Positions 43,142 to 51,629 of a stretch of DNA of 64,000 bases are shown here, piece by piece. Under the pieces are notes generated by a model that saw only the letters and a program-made list of their open reading frames with translations, made no database searches and was not told the DNA's origin. The stretch comes from Dehalococcoidia bacterium (GTDB taxonomy: Bacteria > Chloroflexota > Dehalococcoidia > Lucifugimonadales > HRBIN23). Each line of letters opens with the position of its first letter. The stretch's first letter is position 1. The position numbers and the translations under genes were made by a program. The stretch is from contig JANXCH010000023.1 in assembly GCA_025060295.1 (NCBI GenBank), positions 1 to 64,000 on the forward strand, written 5' to 3'.

Positions 43142-44803
43142 ATGCGCCGAACGGCTATTATCGTGCTGGTGACCCTTCTATGGGTGCTGGTGGGGTGTGC
43201 ACCCCAACGGGCTGCGCCCACGCCCACCCCGCAACCGCCGCGCCCCGCAGCCCCCGTCGCCCAGCCTCCCCAGACTCCTCCGGCGGCTACCCCCACCCCG
43301 GCGCGTCCTGCCCCCTCTGGGGAGATCGTCATCGCCCTCACCGATGAGCCGCAAAACCTCAACCCCATCTTTATGGACTTTTACGCTGGCAACTGGAAGT
43401 CCTTCAACGGGTTGGTGAAGTATGACCAGAACCTCCAACTGGTGCCGGACCTTGCGGCCCAGATGCCCGAGATAAGCGCCGATGGGCGCACCGTTACCGT
43501 GCGCTTGAAGCCGGGCGTGCGCTTCCACGACGGCCATCCCCTCACGGCTGAGGATGTGGTGTTCACCTGGCGCGCTCTGGCAGATCCCAAGGTGGCCAGC
43601 ACCCTGCGGGATCGCTTCGACTTGGCCAATGTGCTGGAGGATGTGCAGGCGGTGGACAGTGTGACGGTGCGGTTCCACCTCAAGCGTCCCGATGCCGCTT
43701 TCCTCCACAAACTGTATGTGGGCATTGTTCCCAAGCACCTGTTGGAGGGGCAGGACCTGAACACGGCCGCCTTCAACCGCCAACCCGTGGGCACGGGCCC
43801 CTATGTGTTCAAGGAGTGGCGGGCTGGTGAGCGCATCGTGATGGAGGCCAATCCCGACTACCACGGTGGCCCTGTGGGCATCGCCCGCCTGATCTTTGTG
43901 TTCATTAACGACGAGAATGCGCGGGCGGCCCAATTGCTGGCGGGCACTGTGGATGTGGCGGGCCTGCCCCCACGCTTGGCAGCGACCTTCCAGAATAACC
44001 CCCGCTTCCGGGTCTACCGCATCCCCAGTGCTGACGCCCGTGTCGCCGTGCTCCCCTATGATGAGCCCAACCTCAAAGACCCCCGTGTGCGCCGTGCCCT
44101 CTCCATGGCGGTGAACCGACAGGCCATTGTGGACGGGGTGCTGTTGGGTGCAGGGGAACCCGCCTATGGGCCTTTCATCGCCGGTGCGCCCCCTCCTGTT
44201 ATCCCTTACGACCCTGAAGGGGCCAAGCGCCTCCTGCAGGAGGCGGGATGGACGCCGGGGCCCGACGGCTTTATGCAGAAGGATGGGCGCCGTCTGACCT
44301 TTACCTTGATGCATCCCGCTCACGATAGCGTGCGCCGCGACATTGCTCTGGCTATCCGCTCCGACCTGCAGCGCATCGGGGTGGATGTGCAGGTGGAGGG
44401 GTTGGGATGGACCGCCATTCGGGAGCGGTTTGGGAAGGCAGGCAATGTGTTCGGGTGGGGCCAGCCCTATGACCCTGATCTGGAGATCTACCGTCTGTTC
44501 CATTCCATCTACGCCTACGATGACGCCCCCTTTACCAACCCTGCCCGCATCATCAACCCCGAGATAGATCGGGCTCTGGATGAGGGGCGCCGGGAGTATG
44601 ACCAGCGCCGGCGTTTGGAGGCCTATTCCCGCTTGCAACGCCTCATCCAGGAGGACGGCCACTGGCTGTTCACGGTCTATTTGACCCCCATCGTGGTTAC
44701 CACCAGCAAGATCACCAATGTGCAAATCCAGCGGGAGGGGCATGCCCACGGGTTCTCGCGTGGGATGAGTTGGAACCTGGAGAGTTGGCGGATTGAGCGA
44801 TGA
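43142..44803 (+). CDS. Peptide/nickel-type ABC transporter substrate-binding lipoprotein
   Basis: 553 residues. Lipoprotein signal with lipobox LVGC (Cys about 19), then a long Pro/Ala/Thr-rich tether (about 24-60), then a family 5 solute-binding domain starting GEIVIALTDEPQNLNPIF. Family markers are GVRFHDGHPLTAEDVVFTW, PVGTGPYVFKEW, DPRVRRALSMAVNRQAIVDG and AKRLLQEAGW. It captures oligopeptides or similar solutes outside the cell. ATG 43142 is preferred over TTG 43136 because GAGGAGG is properly spaced from it. First gene of a five-gene operon; its stop overlaps the permease start (ATGA). Confidence 0.92.
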   Translation: MRRTAIIVLVTLLWVLVGCAPQRAAPTPTPQPPRPAAPVAQPPQTPPAATPTPARPAPSGEIVIALTDEPQNLNPIFMDFYAGNWKSFNGLVKYDQNLQLVPDLAAQMPEISADGRTVTVRLKPGVRFHDGHPLTAEDVVFTWRALADPKVASTLRDRFDLANVLEDVQAVDSVTVRFHLKRPDAAFLHKLYVGIVPKHLLEGQDLNTAAFNRQPVGTGPYVFKEWRAGERIVMEANPDYHGGPVGIARLIFVFINDENARAAQLLAGTVDVAGLPPRLAATFQNNPRFRVYRIPSADARVAVLPYDEPNLKDPRVRRALSMAVNRQAIVDGVLLGAGEPAYGPFIAGAPPPVIPYDPEGAKRLLQEAGWTPGPDGFMQKDGRRLTFTLMHPAHDSVRRDIALAIRSDLQRIGVDVQVEGLGWTAIRERFGKAGNVFGWGQPYDPDLEIYRLFHSIYAYDDAPFTNPARIINPEIDRALDEGRREYDQRRRLEAYSRLQRLIQEDGHWLFTVYLTPIVVTTSKITNVQIQREGHAHGFSRGMSWNLESWRIER

Positions 44804-45765
44804 TAGCCCTTATTCTGCGGCGCCTGCTGGTGCTCCCGCTGGTTCTGGCGGGGGTGGCAGTAACCACTTTCCTCATCGCCGCCGTGTCTCCTTTTGACCC
44901 CATTGCGGCGTATGTGGGCAATGAAACGCCCATTAGCCGCCAGACGCGGGAGGAGATCGCCCGCGCCTGGGGCTTGGACAAGCCCTTAGCGGCACAGATG
45001 CTGGGCTGGCTGGGGCGTGTCGTGCAGGGGGATTTGGGCTACTCCCGCCTTCAGGGGGGGAAACCCGTTGCGCAGATCATTCGGGAGCGGATAGGGCCTT
45101 CGGCGCTGCTCGTGGGGAGTGCTTTGGGCCTGGTGCTGGTGGGGGGTTTGGTGGTCGGCACCCTGGCCGCCGCCTACCGCGACAGTTGGTTTGACTGGCT
45201 GGTGCGCGCGGTGTGCCATTTTAGCATCGCCTCCCCCTCCTTTTGGATTGCTTTGCTCTTCCTCCTCGTCTTCTCGGTTCAGCTTGGGTGGTTGCCGGGA
45301 GCGGGGATAGCGGATCCCCGCGCTGCGGAGGGGGGGCGGATCGACCTGCGCCGACTGGTGCTCCCCATGCTGTCCCTGGCCTTCACCCAGCAGGCGTGGT
45401 TTACCATGTTCGTCCGCAACACGGTGCTGGATCTCCTGCGGGAGGACTACATCCGCTTCGCCCAAGCGCACGGCAAATCCTGGCTCGCCATTGTGTTCCG
45501 GCACGCTTTGCCTAATGCCCTCATCCCCTTTGTTACCCTGATTGGGGTGCACCTGAGCGAAATTCTGGGGGGAACGGTGCTGGTGGAGAGCATCTTTGCG
45601 TGGCCAGGATTGGGGACGCTCACCCGTGATGCGGCTCTGGGGGTGGACATTCCGCTCCTGATGGCTATCACCTTGGGGGCGTCTTTCTTGGTGGTGATGG
45701 GGAACTTGTTGGCGGACGTGGCCTATCGGGTGTTGGATCCCAGGGTGCGGGAGGGACGGCTGTGA
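44800..45765 (+). CDS. Peptide ABC transporter permease (DppB-like)
   Basis: 321 residues with six membrane helices and the BPD_transp_1 domain (about 90-315). The N-terminal LRRLLVLPLVLAGVAVTTFL and the TREEIARAWGLDKPLAAQML segment are typical of OppB/DppB. The cytoplasmic coupling EAA-like loop is RFAQAHGKSWLAIVFRHALP, followed by NALIPFVTLIGVHLSEILGG. It forms half of the membrane channel together with the next gene. Start overlaps the binding-protein stop by 4 nt and its stop overlaps the next start. Confidence 0.92.
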   Translation: MIALILRRLLVLPLVLAGVAVTTFLIAAVSPFDPIAAYVGNETPISRQTREEIARAWGLDKPLAAQMLGWLGRVVQGDLGYSRLQGGKPVAQIIRERIGPSALLVGSALGLVLVGGLVVGTLAAAYRDSWFDWLVRAVCHFSIASPSFWIALLFLLVFSVQLGWLPGAGIADPRAAEGGRIDLRRLVLPMLSLAFTQQAWFTMFVRNTVLDLLREDYIRFAQAHGKSWLAIVFRHALPNALIPFVTLIGVHLSEILGGTVLVESIFAWPGLGTLTRDAALGVDIPLLMAITLGASFLVVMGNLLADVAYRVLDPRVREGRL

Positions 45766-46658
45766 GCACCTGGGTGGGCGCGCTGCGGACAGCTACCCGT
45801 TGGTCGCTGACGCGCACGGTGGTGCGGCGCCTGCCGTGGAGCGCCACCGTGGCTATGGGGGTGTTGGTGGTGTTGGGGCTGGCCACAGCCCTGGCCGATG
45901 TGGTGCGCCCCCTGGATAGTTACACCGTGGATTTCCAGAAGTCCCTCCGCCCACCTACCTGGGCTCACCCCTTAGGCACCGATGACTTAGGGCGCGATGT
46001 GTTGGCCAGGGTGTTGCATGGGTTGCGGGTGTCGTTCCTCGTGGGCGTGCTGGCATCGTTGGTGGCGTTGGGCATTGGGGGTGTGGTGGGTATCACGGCG
46101 GGCACCCTGGGGGGACGGGTGGATGCGGTGTTGATGCGCTTTTTGGATATGTTCGCCTCCCAGAATCACCTGCTATTCGGCATCATTTTGGCGGTGTTGT
46201 TTCGTCCCGCTTTTGGGCCCATGGGGGCGGTGCTCCTGTCGGTGGGGTTGACCCACTGGACGACTTTGGCCCGTATCGTGCGAGGGGAGCTGCTGTCGCT
46301 ACGGGAGCGCCTGTTTATCCGCGCAGCCGTGCAGAATGGAGCAGGGAGGCTTCACCTGGCGCGCCGGCACTACATTCCCCATCTGCTCCCTGCTCTGGTG
46401 CTGGGGTTTGTGCTCCTGGTTCCCCATGCTGTGTTTCACGAGTCGGCCCTCTCCTTTTTGGGGGTGGGCCTTTCGCCGCACCAAGCGTCTCTGGGTAACA
46501 TTCTGGCCGACAGCCGGCGCACTCTGTTAGTGGGGGCCTGGTGGACCACCGTCTTCCCCGGGTTGGCCCTGTTTCTGGTGTCCATGGCCATAGGGGTGGT
46601 GGGGGAGTATTGGCGCGACCGGCACAACCCCCGCTGGCGCTCCGAGTTGGAGTTGTAA
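45762..46658 (+). CDS. Peptide ABC transporter permease (DppC-like)
   Basis: 298 residues. N-terminal extension with one helix, then LRPPTWAHPLGTDDLGRDVLARVLHGLRVS (the conserved HPLGTDxxGRDVL block of OppC/DppC), followed by helices and the coupling loop RAAVQNGAGRLHLARRHYIP. The closing ESALSFLGVGLSPHQASLG is diagnostic. It pairs with the upstream permease. The GTG start overlaps the DppB-like stop. The next gene starts 3 nt after its stop. Confidence 0.92.
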   Translation: MSTWVGALRTATRWSLTRTVVRRLPWSATVAMGVLVVLGLATALADVVRPLDSYTVDFQKSLRPPTWAHPLGTDDLGRDVLARVLHGLRVSFLVGVLASLVALGIGGVVGITAGTLGGRVDAVLMRFLDMFASQNHLLFGIILAVLFRPAFGPMGAVLLSVGLTHWTTLARIVRGELLSLRERLFIRAAVQNGAGRLHLARRHYIPHLLPALVLGFVLLVPHAVFHESALSFLGVGLSPHQASLGNILADSRRTLLVGAWWTTVFPGLALFLVSMAIGVVGEYWRDRHNPRWRSELEL

Positions 46659-46661
46659 GGG

Positions 46662-47603
46662 ATGGCTGTGCTGGAGGTGGAGGGCCTGACGGTGCGCTTC
46701 CGCACGCCGCGGGGGTTGGTGCACGCCCTCACCGATGCCCACTTCCGCGTAGAGAGGGGCGAGGTGTTGGTTATTCTGGGGGAAAGCGGCAGTGGGAAGA
46801 CGGTGCTGGCTCACGCTTTAATGCGCCTTTTGCCCCGCAATAGCGTGGTTACGGGGAAGGTGGTGCTGGAGGGGATCTCCCTTTTTGACCTACCCGAATC
46901 TCGGATGCGCGCTGTGCGGGCACGGCGCATGGCTTTGATTCCGCAAAGCGCCGGCGCGGCTCTGAACCCGGTGCGCCGTGTGGGGCCTCTGCTGATGGAG
47001 TTAGCGCGGGGCAAGGGCTTGGACGCCCAGACGGCCCGCGCCCGCCTTGCTGCGGCGTTGCAGGAGCTGGACTTGCCCCTCGAACAGATCTGGGATCGCT
47101 ATCCCCACCATTTGTCAGGCGGGATGCAACAGCGGGTGGTGAACGCTTTGGCGTGGGTGGGGAAACCGGCGGTGGTCATCGCCGACGAGCCGACCTTCGG
47201 GTTGGACGCGGATCTGGTGGAGGTTACTGCCAGCTCCCTGCGGCGCATGGCGGAGCAGGGGGCGGCGGTGTTGGTCATTACCCACGATCTGCGTTTGGCT
47301 CAAAGGCTGGGCACCCGGGTGGCGCTGATTTACGCCAGTTATATCGTGGAGCTGCGAGACACGCCCGCCTTTTTTGCCGGGCCGGCCCATCCTTATGGAC
47401 GGGGCCTCTTGCAGGCTCTGCCGGAACGTGGAGGCATCCCCATCCCCGGTTTCCCCCCGGAACTGACGCACCTTCCGCAAGGATGCCCCTTTGCCCCCCG
47501 CTGTTCCCATCGCACGGAGCGGTGTAGCCGAGAGGTGCCACCCCTTCTGCCCCTCCCAATGGATAGGGGTGCTGTGCGGTGTGTCCTGTATGCTAGTGGC
47601 TGA
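46662..47603 (+). CDS. Peptide ABC transporter ATP-binding protein (DppD-like)
   Basis: 313 residues. Walker A GESGSGKTVLAHALM (about 40-54), Q-loop IPQSAGAALNPVR, ABC signature LSGGMQQRVVNAL (about 148-160), Walker B VIADEPTFGLDADL and switch VITHDLRLAQRLG. The C-terminal oligopeptide-type extension contains the Cys-rich block CPFAPRCSHRTERC, which in related proteins can hold a [4Fe-4S] cluster. It works with the next ATPase as a heterodimer. The next gene starts inside its last codons. Confidence 0.93.
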   Translation: MAVLEVEGLTVRFRTPRGLVHALTDAHFRVERGEVLVILGESGSGKTVLAHALMRLLPRNSVVTGKVVLEGISLFDLPESRMRAVRARRMALIPQSAGAALNPVRRVGPLLMELARGKGLDAQTARARLAAALQELDLPLEQIWDRYPHHLSGGMQQRVVNALAWVGKPAVVIADEPTFGLDADLVEVTASSLRRMAEQGAAVLVITHDLRLAQRLGTRVALIYASYIVELRDTPAFFAGPAHPYGRGLLQALPERGGIPIPGFPPELTHLPQGCPFAPRCSHRTERCSREVPPLLPLPMDRGAVRCVLYASG

Positions 47604-48279
47604 AGGCGTTGCCAAATGGTATGGCTCGGGGCGTGCCCGGGTGGTGGCCCTGGAGGAGGCGTCGTTGACCCTGGCGCCGGGGGAGAGGGTAGGGGTCGTG
47701 GGGCGCAGTGGGTCGGGTAAGTCCACCTTGGCGCAAATCCTGAGCCTGGTGCTCCGTCCGGACCGGGGGCGGGTGTCCGTGGATGGGGAGGTGGTGAGCC
47801 GATGGGGTGTGGATGCCCCCAAGCACCTGCGCCGGCAGGTGCAGTTGATGTGGCAGTCGCCCCGCTTGTCTACTGACCCCCGCATGCGTCTGTGGGAGAT
47901 CATCCTGGAGCCGTTGGCGATACACGGTCTGCTCCCCCGTCGGCCGGCCGAGCGGCACGCGATACTGGAGGAGTGGCGGGAACGGGTGGGTTTGACCCCG
48001 GAACTGCTGGAGCGCTATCCCCATGAAGTGTCCGAGGGGCAGTTGCAGAGGGCGTGCTTGGCCCGGGCGTTGATTGTGCACCCCCGTTACCTGATCTGCG
48101 ACGAAATCAGTTCTATGCTGGATGTGTCCACGCAGGCGGCGCTGTTGGCTACCATCGCCCAGGAGCAGGCGCAACGGCCGATGGGGGTGCTGCTTATCAG
48201 CCACGATACGGTGCTGGTGCACTATTGGTGCACGCGCGCCGTCCGTTTGGAGAAGGGGAAAACTATGCCCCTTTCCTAG
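47590..48279 (+). CDS. Peptide ABC transporter ATP-binding protein (DppF-like, short)
   Basis: 229 residues, about 90 shorter than usual DppF/OppF because the C-terminal oligopeptide extension (the Cys-rich block) is absent; the protein ends shortly after the switch histidine region LISHDTVLVHYW. Walker A GRSGSGKSTLAQIL is intact. The signature reads VSEGQLQRACLARAL, with Glu in place of the usual second Gly, and Walker B is YLICDEISSMLD. ATG 47590 overlaps the upstream gene's end by 14 nt; a longer frame upstream runs through the neighbour's coding sequence. One ATP site of the heterodimer may be altered by the signature change. Confidence 0.88.
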   Translation: MLVAEGVAKWYGSGRARVVALEEASLTLAPGERVGVVGRSGSGKSTLAQILSLVLRPDRGRVSVDGEVVSRWGVDAPKHLRRQVQLMWQSPRLSTDPRMRLWEIILEPLAIHGLLPRRPAERHAILEEWRERVGLTPELLERYPHEVSEGQLQRACLARALIVHPRYLICDEISSMLDVSTQAALLATIAQEQAQRPMGVLLISHDTVLVHYWCTRAVRLEKGKTMPLS

Positions 48280-48362
48280 TCTAGGGGGCGGAGCGCTTGG
48301 GGGTTGTGCCGCGGGGCCGCTCCCTTTACGGGCGGGGGCGCTCCGTGCTATGCTGGCGTGGG

Positions 48363-48770
48363 ATGGATAAGGTCAGTCGCCAAGACCGCCGAGCCGCCCG
48401 CAAGCGGGAGGAGGAGATTCAGAATATCCTTTTCGCCCTCCTGCGTGCTCACCATGACCCCTCCCGCCCCGAGGTCCGGGAGAAGGGACTGGATGAACGG
48501 GACCTGGCGTTTGAGGCCGATTTGATTATCCCCGCCGAGATGGAGATGGCGGTCTACGCCACGCAGAAGCGGGGGCATATCCTCTCCCTGTTGCGCACGA
48601 TGAGGAGTCGAGGGTTGGTGGAGTATGCTCCGGCACCTCCCACAGGTGTGTATCGGGTGCGTCTAACCCCTTACGGGCAGGAGGTGGCCACCCATCTCTT
48701 CCGTCCCTGGTGGGCGCGTCTACGCGATGCCCTGCGTCGGCGTCGCCCCTTCGCACCGCCATCCTCCTAG
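48363..48770 (+). CDS. Small winged-helix-like protein, possible regulator of the glycolate oxidase operon
   Basis: 135 residues. A basic N-terminal helix (RQDRRAARKREEEIQNILFA) is followed by a middle region compatible with a winged helix-turn-helix (QKRGHILSLLRTMRSRGLVE, then a wing GVYRVRLTPYGQEVA) and an Arg-rich tail. I do not recognise a named family; PadR-like is a possibility. A -10-like TATGCT (48349-48354) lies only 8 nt before ATG 48363, so the transcript may be leaderless. It is followed after 12 nt by glcD, which makes a local regulatory role plausible. Confidence 0.6.
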   Translation: MDKVSRQDRRAARKREEEIQNILFALLRAHHDPSRPEVREKGLDERDLAFEADLIIPAEMEMAVYATQKRGHILSLLRTMRSRGLVEYAPAPPTGVYRVRLTPYGQEVATHLFRPWWARLRDALRRRRPFAPPSS

Positions 48771-48782
48771 GGGAAGGTCTCC

Positions 48783-50219
48783 ATGCACTCACGGGCTGCG
48801 TTAGCCTCTGCCTTACGCCGTATTGTGGGGCAGCGGTATGTCCTGGACACCCCCGAGGCCCTTCTGGTGTATGAGTACGACGGCTCGGTGGACCGCTCCG
48901 TGCCGGGTTTGGTGGTGCTCCCCGGTTCGGCGGAGGAGACAGCCCAGGTAGTGCGGACGGTGCGGGAGGCAGGCTGGGCATTGGTGCCTCGGGGGGCCGG
49001 CACAGGGCTATCGGGGGGAGCGGTGCCTCTGCAAGGGGCGGTGGTGCTCTCCCTGGCACGCCTGAACCGCATTCTGGAGATTGACCCCGACAACATGCTC
49101 GCCGTGGTGGAGCCGGGGGTGGCCAATTTGGACATTAGTAAGGCCGTGCAGGCCTACGGCCTCTACTATGCCCCCGACCCTTCTAGCCAGAAGGCGTGCA
49201 CCATCGGCGGGAATGTGGCAGAGAACGCCGGCGGCCCCCACTGTTTGGCGTACGGGGTTACCACCAACCATGTGCTGGGGATGGAGGCCGTGTTGGCCGA
49301 CGGCTCCCTGGTGTGGGTGGGGGGCAAACATCGCCACAGCGTTGGCTACGACCTGCGGGGTGTGGTGATCGGCTCCGAGGGGATGTTGGTAGTGGTCACG
49401 AAGGTGGTAGTGCGCCTTTTGCCCCTGCCGGAGGCGGTGAAGACCCTGCTGGCGGTGTTTACGGAGATTGACCAGGCCAGCGCCGCTGTCTCGGCCATCA
49501 TCGCCAGTGGGATGGTGCCGGCGGCTTTGGAGATGTTGGACCGTTTGACCATTGAGGCGGTGGAGCCGGCTGTCCACGCAGGGTATCCCAAGCAGGCGGG
49601 GGCAGTGCTCCTGGTGGAGGTGGAGGGCTTGCGGGAGGCGGTCGCAGAGCAGGGTGCCCAGGTGGAGGCCATCTGCCGCGAGATGGGGGCTGTGGAGGTG
49701 CGTTCGGCCGACCGCCCCGAGGAAAGGGAGCGCCTGTGGGCCGGGCGCAAAGGTGCTTTGGGGGCGCTGGGGCGTTTGGCGCCCAACTATCTGCTGCTGG
49801 ACGGGGTGGTGCCGCGCACGCGCATCGTGGAGGCCCTCCAGCGTATCCGGGCCATTGCGGAGTTTTACCGCCTTCCCATCGCCAATGTGTTCCACGCGGG
49901 CGACGGTAACCTGCATCCGTGCATCCTGTTTGACGAGCGGGACCCCGACCAACTGCGCCGGGCCAAGGAAGCGGGCGGGGCTATCCTCAAGATGTGTGTG
50001 GAAATGGGGGGTGCCCTGTCGGGGGAGCACGGCGTGGGCATCGAGAAGCAGGAGTATATGCCCCTGTACTTCACTCAGGAGGATATGGCGGCCATGGCCA
50101 AACTGCTCCACGCCTTTGGGAGTGCGGGGTTCCTGAACCCTGGGAAGGTGTTTCCCCAGGGGAAGCCGCCTGGCGACTTCCGCCCCAGGACACGCCTGCC
50201 CGCCGACGCTGTCGTGTAG
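48783..50219 (+). CDS. glcD: FAD-linked oxidase, glycolate oxidase subunit GlcD-like
   Basis: 478 residues. The N-terminal PCMH/VAO FAD domain contains VVLPGSAEETAQVVRTVREA, VPRGAGTGLSGGAVPLQGAV (FAD phosphate loop, about 71-90), DPSSQKACTIGGNVAENAGG and YGVTTNHVLGMEAVLADG. The C-terminal FAD-oxidase domain ends with VFHAGDGNLHP, the typical catalytic-site GDGNLHP, and SGEHGVGIEK. It oxidises 2-hydroxyacids (glycolate, lactate or 2-hydroxyglutarate) with electrons passed to GlcF and quinone. It is separated from glcE and glcF by an anion transporter gene in the same operon. Confidence 0.92.
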   Translation: MHSRAALASALRRIVGQRYVLDTPEALLVYEYDGSVDRSVPGLVVLPGSAEETAQVVRTVREAGWALVPRGAGTGLSGGAVPLQGAVVLSLARLNRILEIDPDNMLAVVEPGVANLDISKAVQAYGLYYAPDPSSQKACTIGGNVAENAGGPHCLAYGVTTNHVLGMEAVLADGSLVWVGGKHRHSVGYDLRGVVIGSEGMLVVVTKVVVRLLPLPEAVKTLLAVFTEIDQASAAVSAIIASGMVPAALEMLDRLTIEAVEPAVHAGYPKQAGAVLLVEVEGLREAVAEQGAQVEAICREMGAVEVRSADRPEERERLWAGRKGALGALGRLAPNYLLLDGVVPRTRIVEALQRIRAIAEFYRLPIANVFHAGDGNLHPCILFDERDPDQLRRAKEAGGAILKMCVEMGGALSGEHGVGIEKQEYMPLYFTQEDMAAMAKLLHAFGSAGFLNPGKVFPQGKPPGDFRPRTRLPADAVV

Positions 50220-50222
50220 CCT

Positions 50223-51629
50223 ATGCGCCCCCGCTGGCCCAGCCGGCAGGGTATGGCCCTTATCCTCGGGCCCTTATTATTCGGTGCTGTTCTGCTCTTA
50301 GCCCCTACGGGTTTGGAGTGGAAGGCTAGGGTAGTGGCGGCTCTGACGGTGTGGATGGCGGTGTGGTGGCTGATGGAGGCGGCTCCTCTGGCCGTTACCG
50401 CCCTTCTCCCCCTGGTGGTATTGCCGGTGCTGGGGGCGGTATCCTTCGGGGGGCTAGCGGCTCAGTATGCCGACTCGGCCATCTTCCTTTTGTTGGGGGG
50501 CTTCCTGGTTGCCTCGGCCATTGAGCGGTGGGGGTTGCACCGGCGGTTCGCTGCAGTGGTTCTCGCCCGCACGGGGGGGCGTCCCTGGTTGGTGCTGGGT
50601 GGGGTGATGTTCGTTACCGCCTCTTTGTCGGGGTGGATCAGCAACACCGCGACGGCCATGCTGGTCTTGCCGGTGGCGACCAGTATCCTGTCGGCGTATG
50701 GGGAACCGAAGGGGGGGCGCTTCGGGACGGCTCTGCTCCTGGGGGTGGCCTATTCGGCCACCATTGGGGGGATTGGTACCCTGGTGGGCACCGCCCCCAA
50801 CCTCATTTTCGCCGGAGCCTATCGCTCTCTGGTGGGGCGGGAGGTGTCGTTTTTGGAGTGGATGTCCTACGGTTTGCCCCTGGCGCTGTTGATGTGGCTG
50901 GGGGCGTGGCTATACTTAGCCTTCGTCTATGCCCGCGTCGGCACGAAAGGTACGCAAGTTTCGCAGACGATGCCCAGTGCTCTTGCACCGGGGGCGTGGA
51001 CGCGGGAGCAGGTGCTGGTGTTGGGGGTGTTTCTCACTGTAGCCCTACTGTGGATGACCCGTCCCGCTTGGGGCGGGCGCTGGCCGGCCGTTACCGATGC
51101 CTGGATTGCTATGGCGGGGGGCATAACGCTTTTTTTGCTCCCGGCGCGGCCGGGGGGCCGTTTGCTCACAGGGGAGGCGATCAAGGCTTTGCCGTGGGAT
51201 GTGGTGCTGTTATTGGGGGGTGGGCTGGCGTTGGCCCATGCCTTTAGCGCCACAGGGCTGGATACCTGGCTTGCTCAGCGGCTGACGGTGTTGGGCGGGC
51301 TTCCGCCCGTGCTGATCTTGGGGATTGTGGTGGCGGCTATAGTGTTTGCCACGGAGTTGGCGTCTAACACAGCCATCGCCAGTATCACCTTGCCGGTGGT
51401 GGGGAGCATGGCCGTGGCGTTGGGGGTGGAGCCGTTCCCTCTGATGATCGCCGTAACCTTTGCAGCCTCGTTGGCCTTCATGTTGCCGGTCGGCACACCT
51501 CCCAACGCCATCGTGTTCGGCACAGGCTATTTCACGTTGCCCCAAATGGCACGGGTGGGGTGGTGGATGAACCTGATGGGCATCGCTATAATAACGGTAT
51601 ACATGGCCCTCCGCTGGGAGGCCCGTTGA
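50223..51629 (+). CDS. SLC13/DASS-family anion transporter inside the glc operon
   Basis: 468 residues, about 11-12 helices. DASS landmarks are WWLMEAAPLAVTALLPLVVL, FLLLGGFLVASAIERWGLHR, the Ser-Asn-Thr motif SGWISNTATAMLVLPVA (first SNT) and its second-repeat counterpart TELASNTAIASITLPVVG, plus ATIGGIGTLVGTAPNLIFAG. Such transporters move di- and tricarboxylates or sulfate, usually with sodium. Located 3 nt after glcD and overlapping glcE, it most likely carries the hydroxyacid or a related carboxylate oxidised by GlcDEF. This is an inference from context. Confidence 0.9.
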   Translation: MRPRWPSRQGMALILGPLLFGAVLLLAPTGLEWKARVVAALTVWMAVWWLMEAAPLAVTALLPLVVLPVLGAVSFGGLAAQYADSAIFLLLGGFLVASAIERWGLHRRFAAVVLARTGGRPWLVLGGVMFVTASLSGWISNTATAMLVLPVATSILSAYGEPKGGRFGTALLLGVAYSATIGGIGTLVGTAPNLIFAGAYRSLVGREVSFLEWMSYGLPLALLMWLGAWLYLAFVYARVGTKGTQVSQTMPSALAPGAWTREQVLVLGVFLTVALLWMTRPAWGGRWPAVTDAWIAMAGGITLFLLPARPGGRLLTGEAIKALPWDVVLLLGGGLALAHAFSATGLDTWLAQRLTVLGGLPPVLILGIVVAAIVFATELASNTAIASITLPVVGSMAVALGVEPFPLMIAVTFAASLAFMLPVGTPPNAIVFGTGYFTLPQMARVGWWMNLMGIAIITVYMALRWEAR

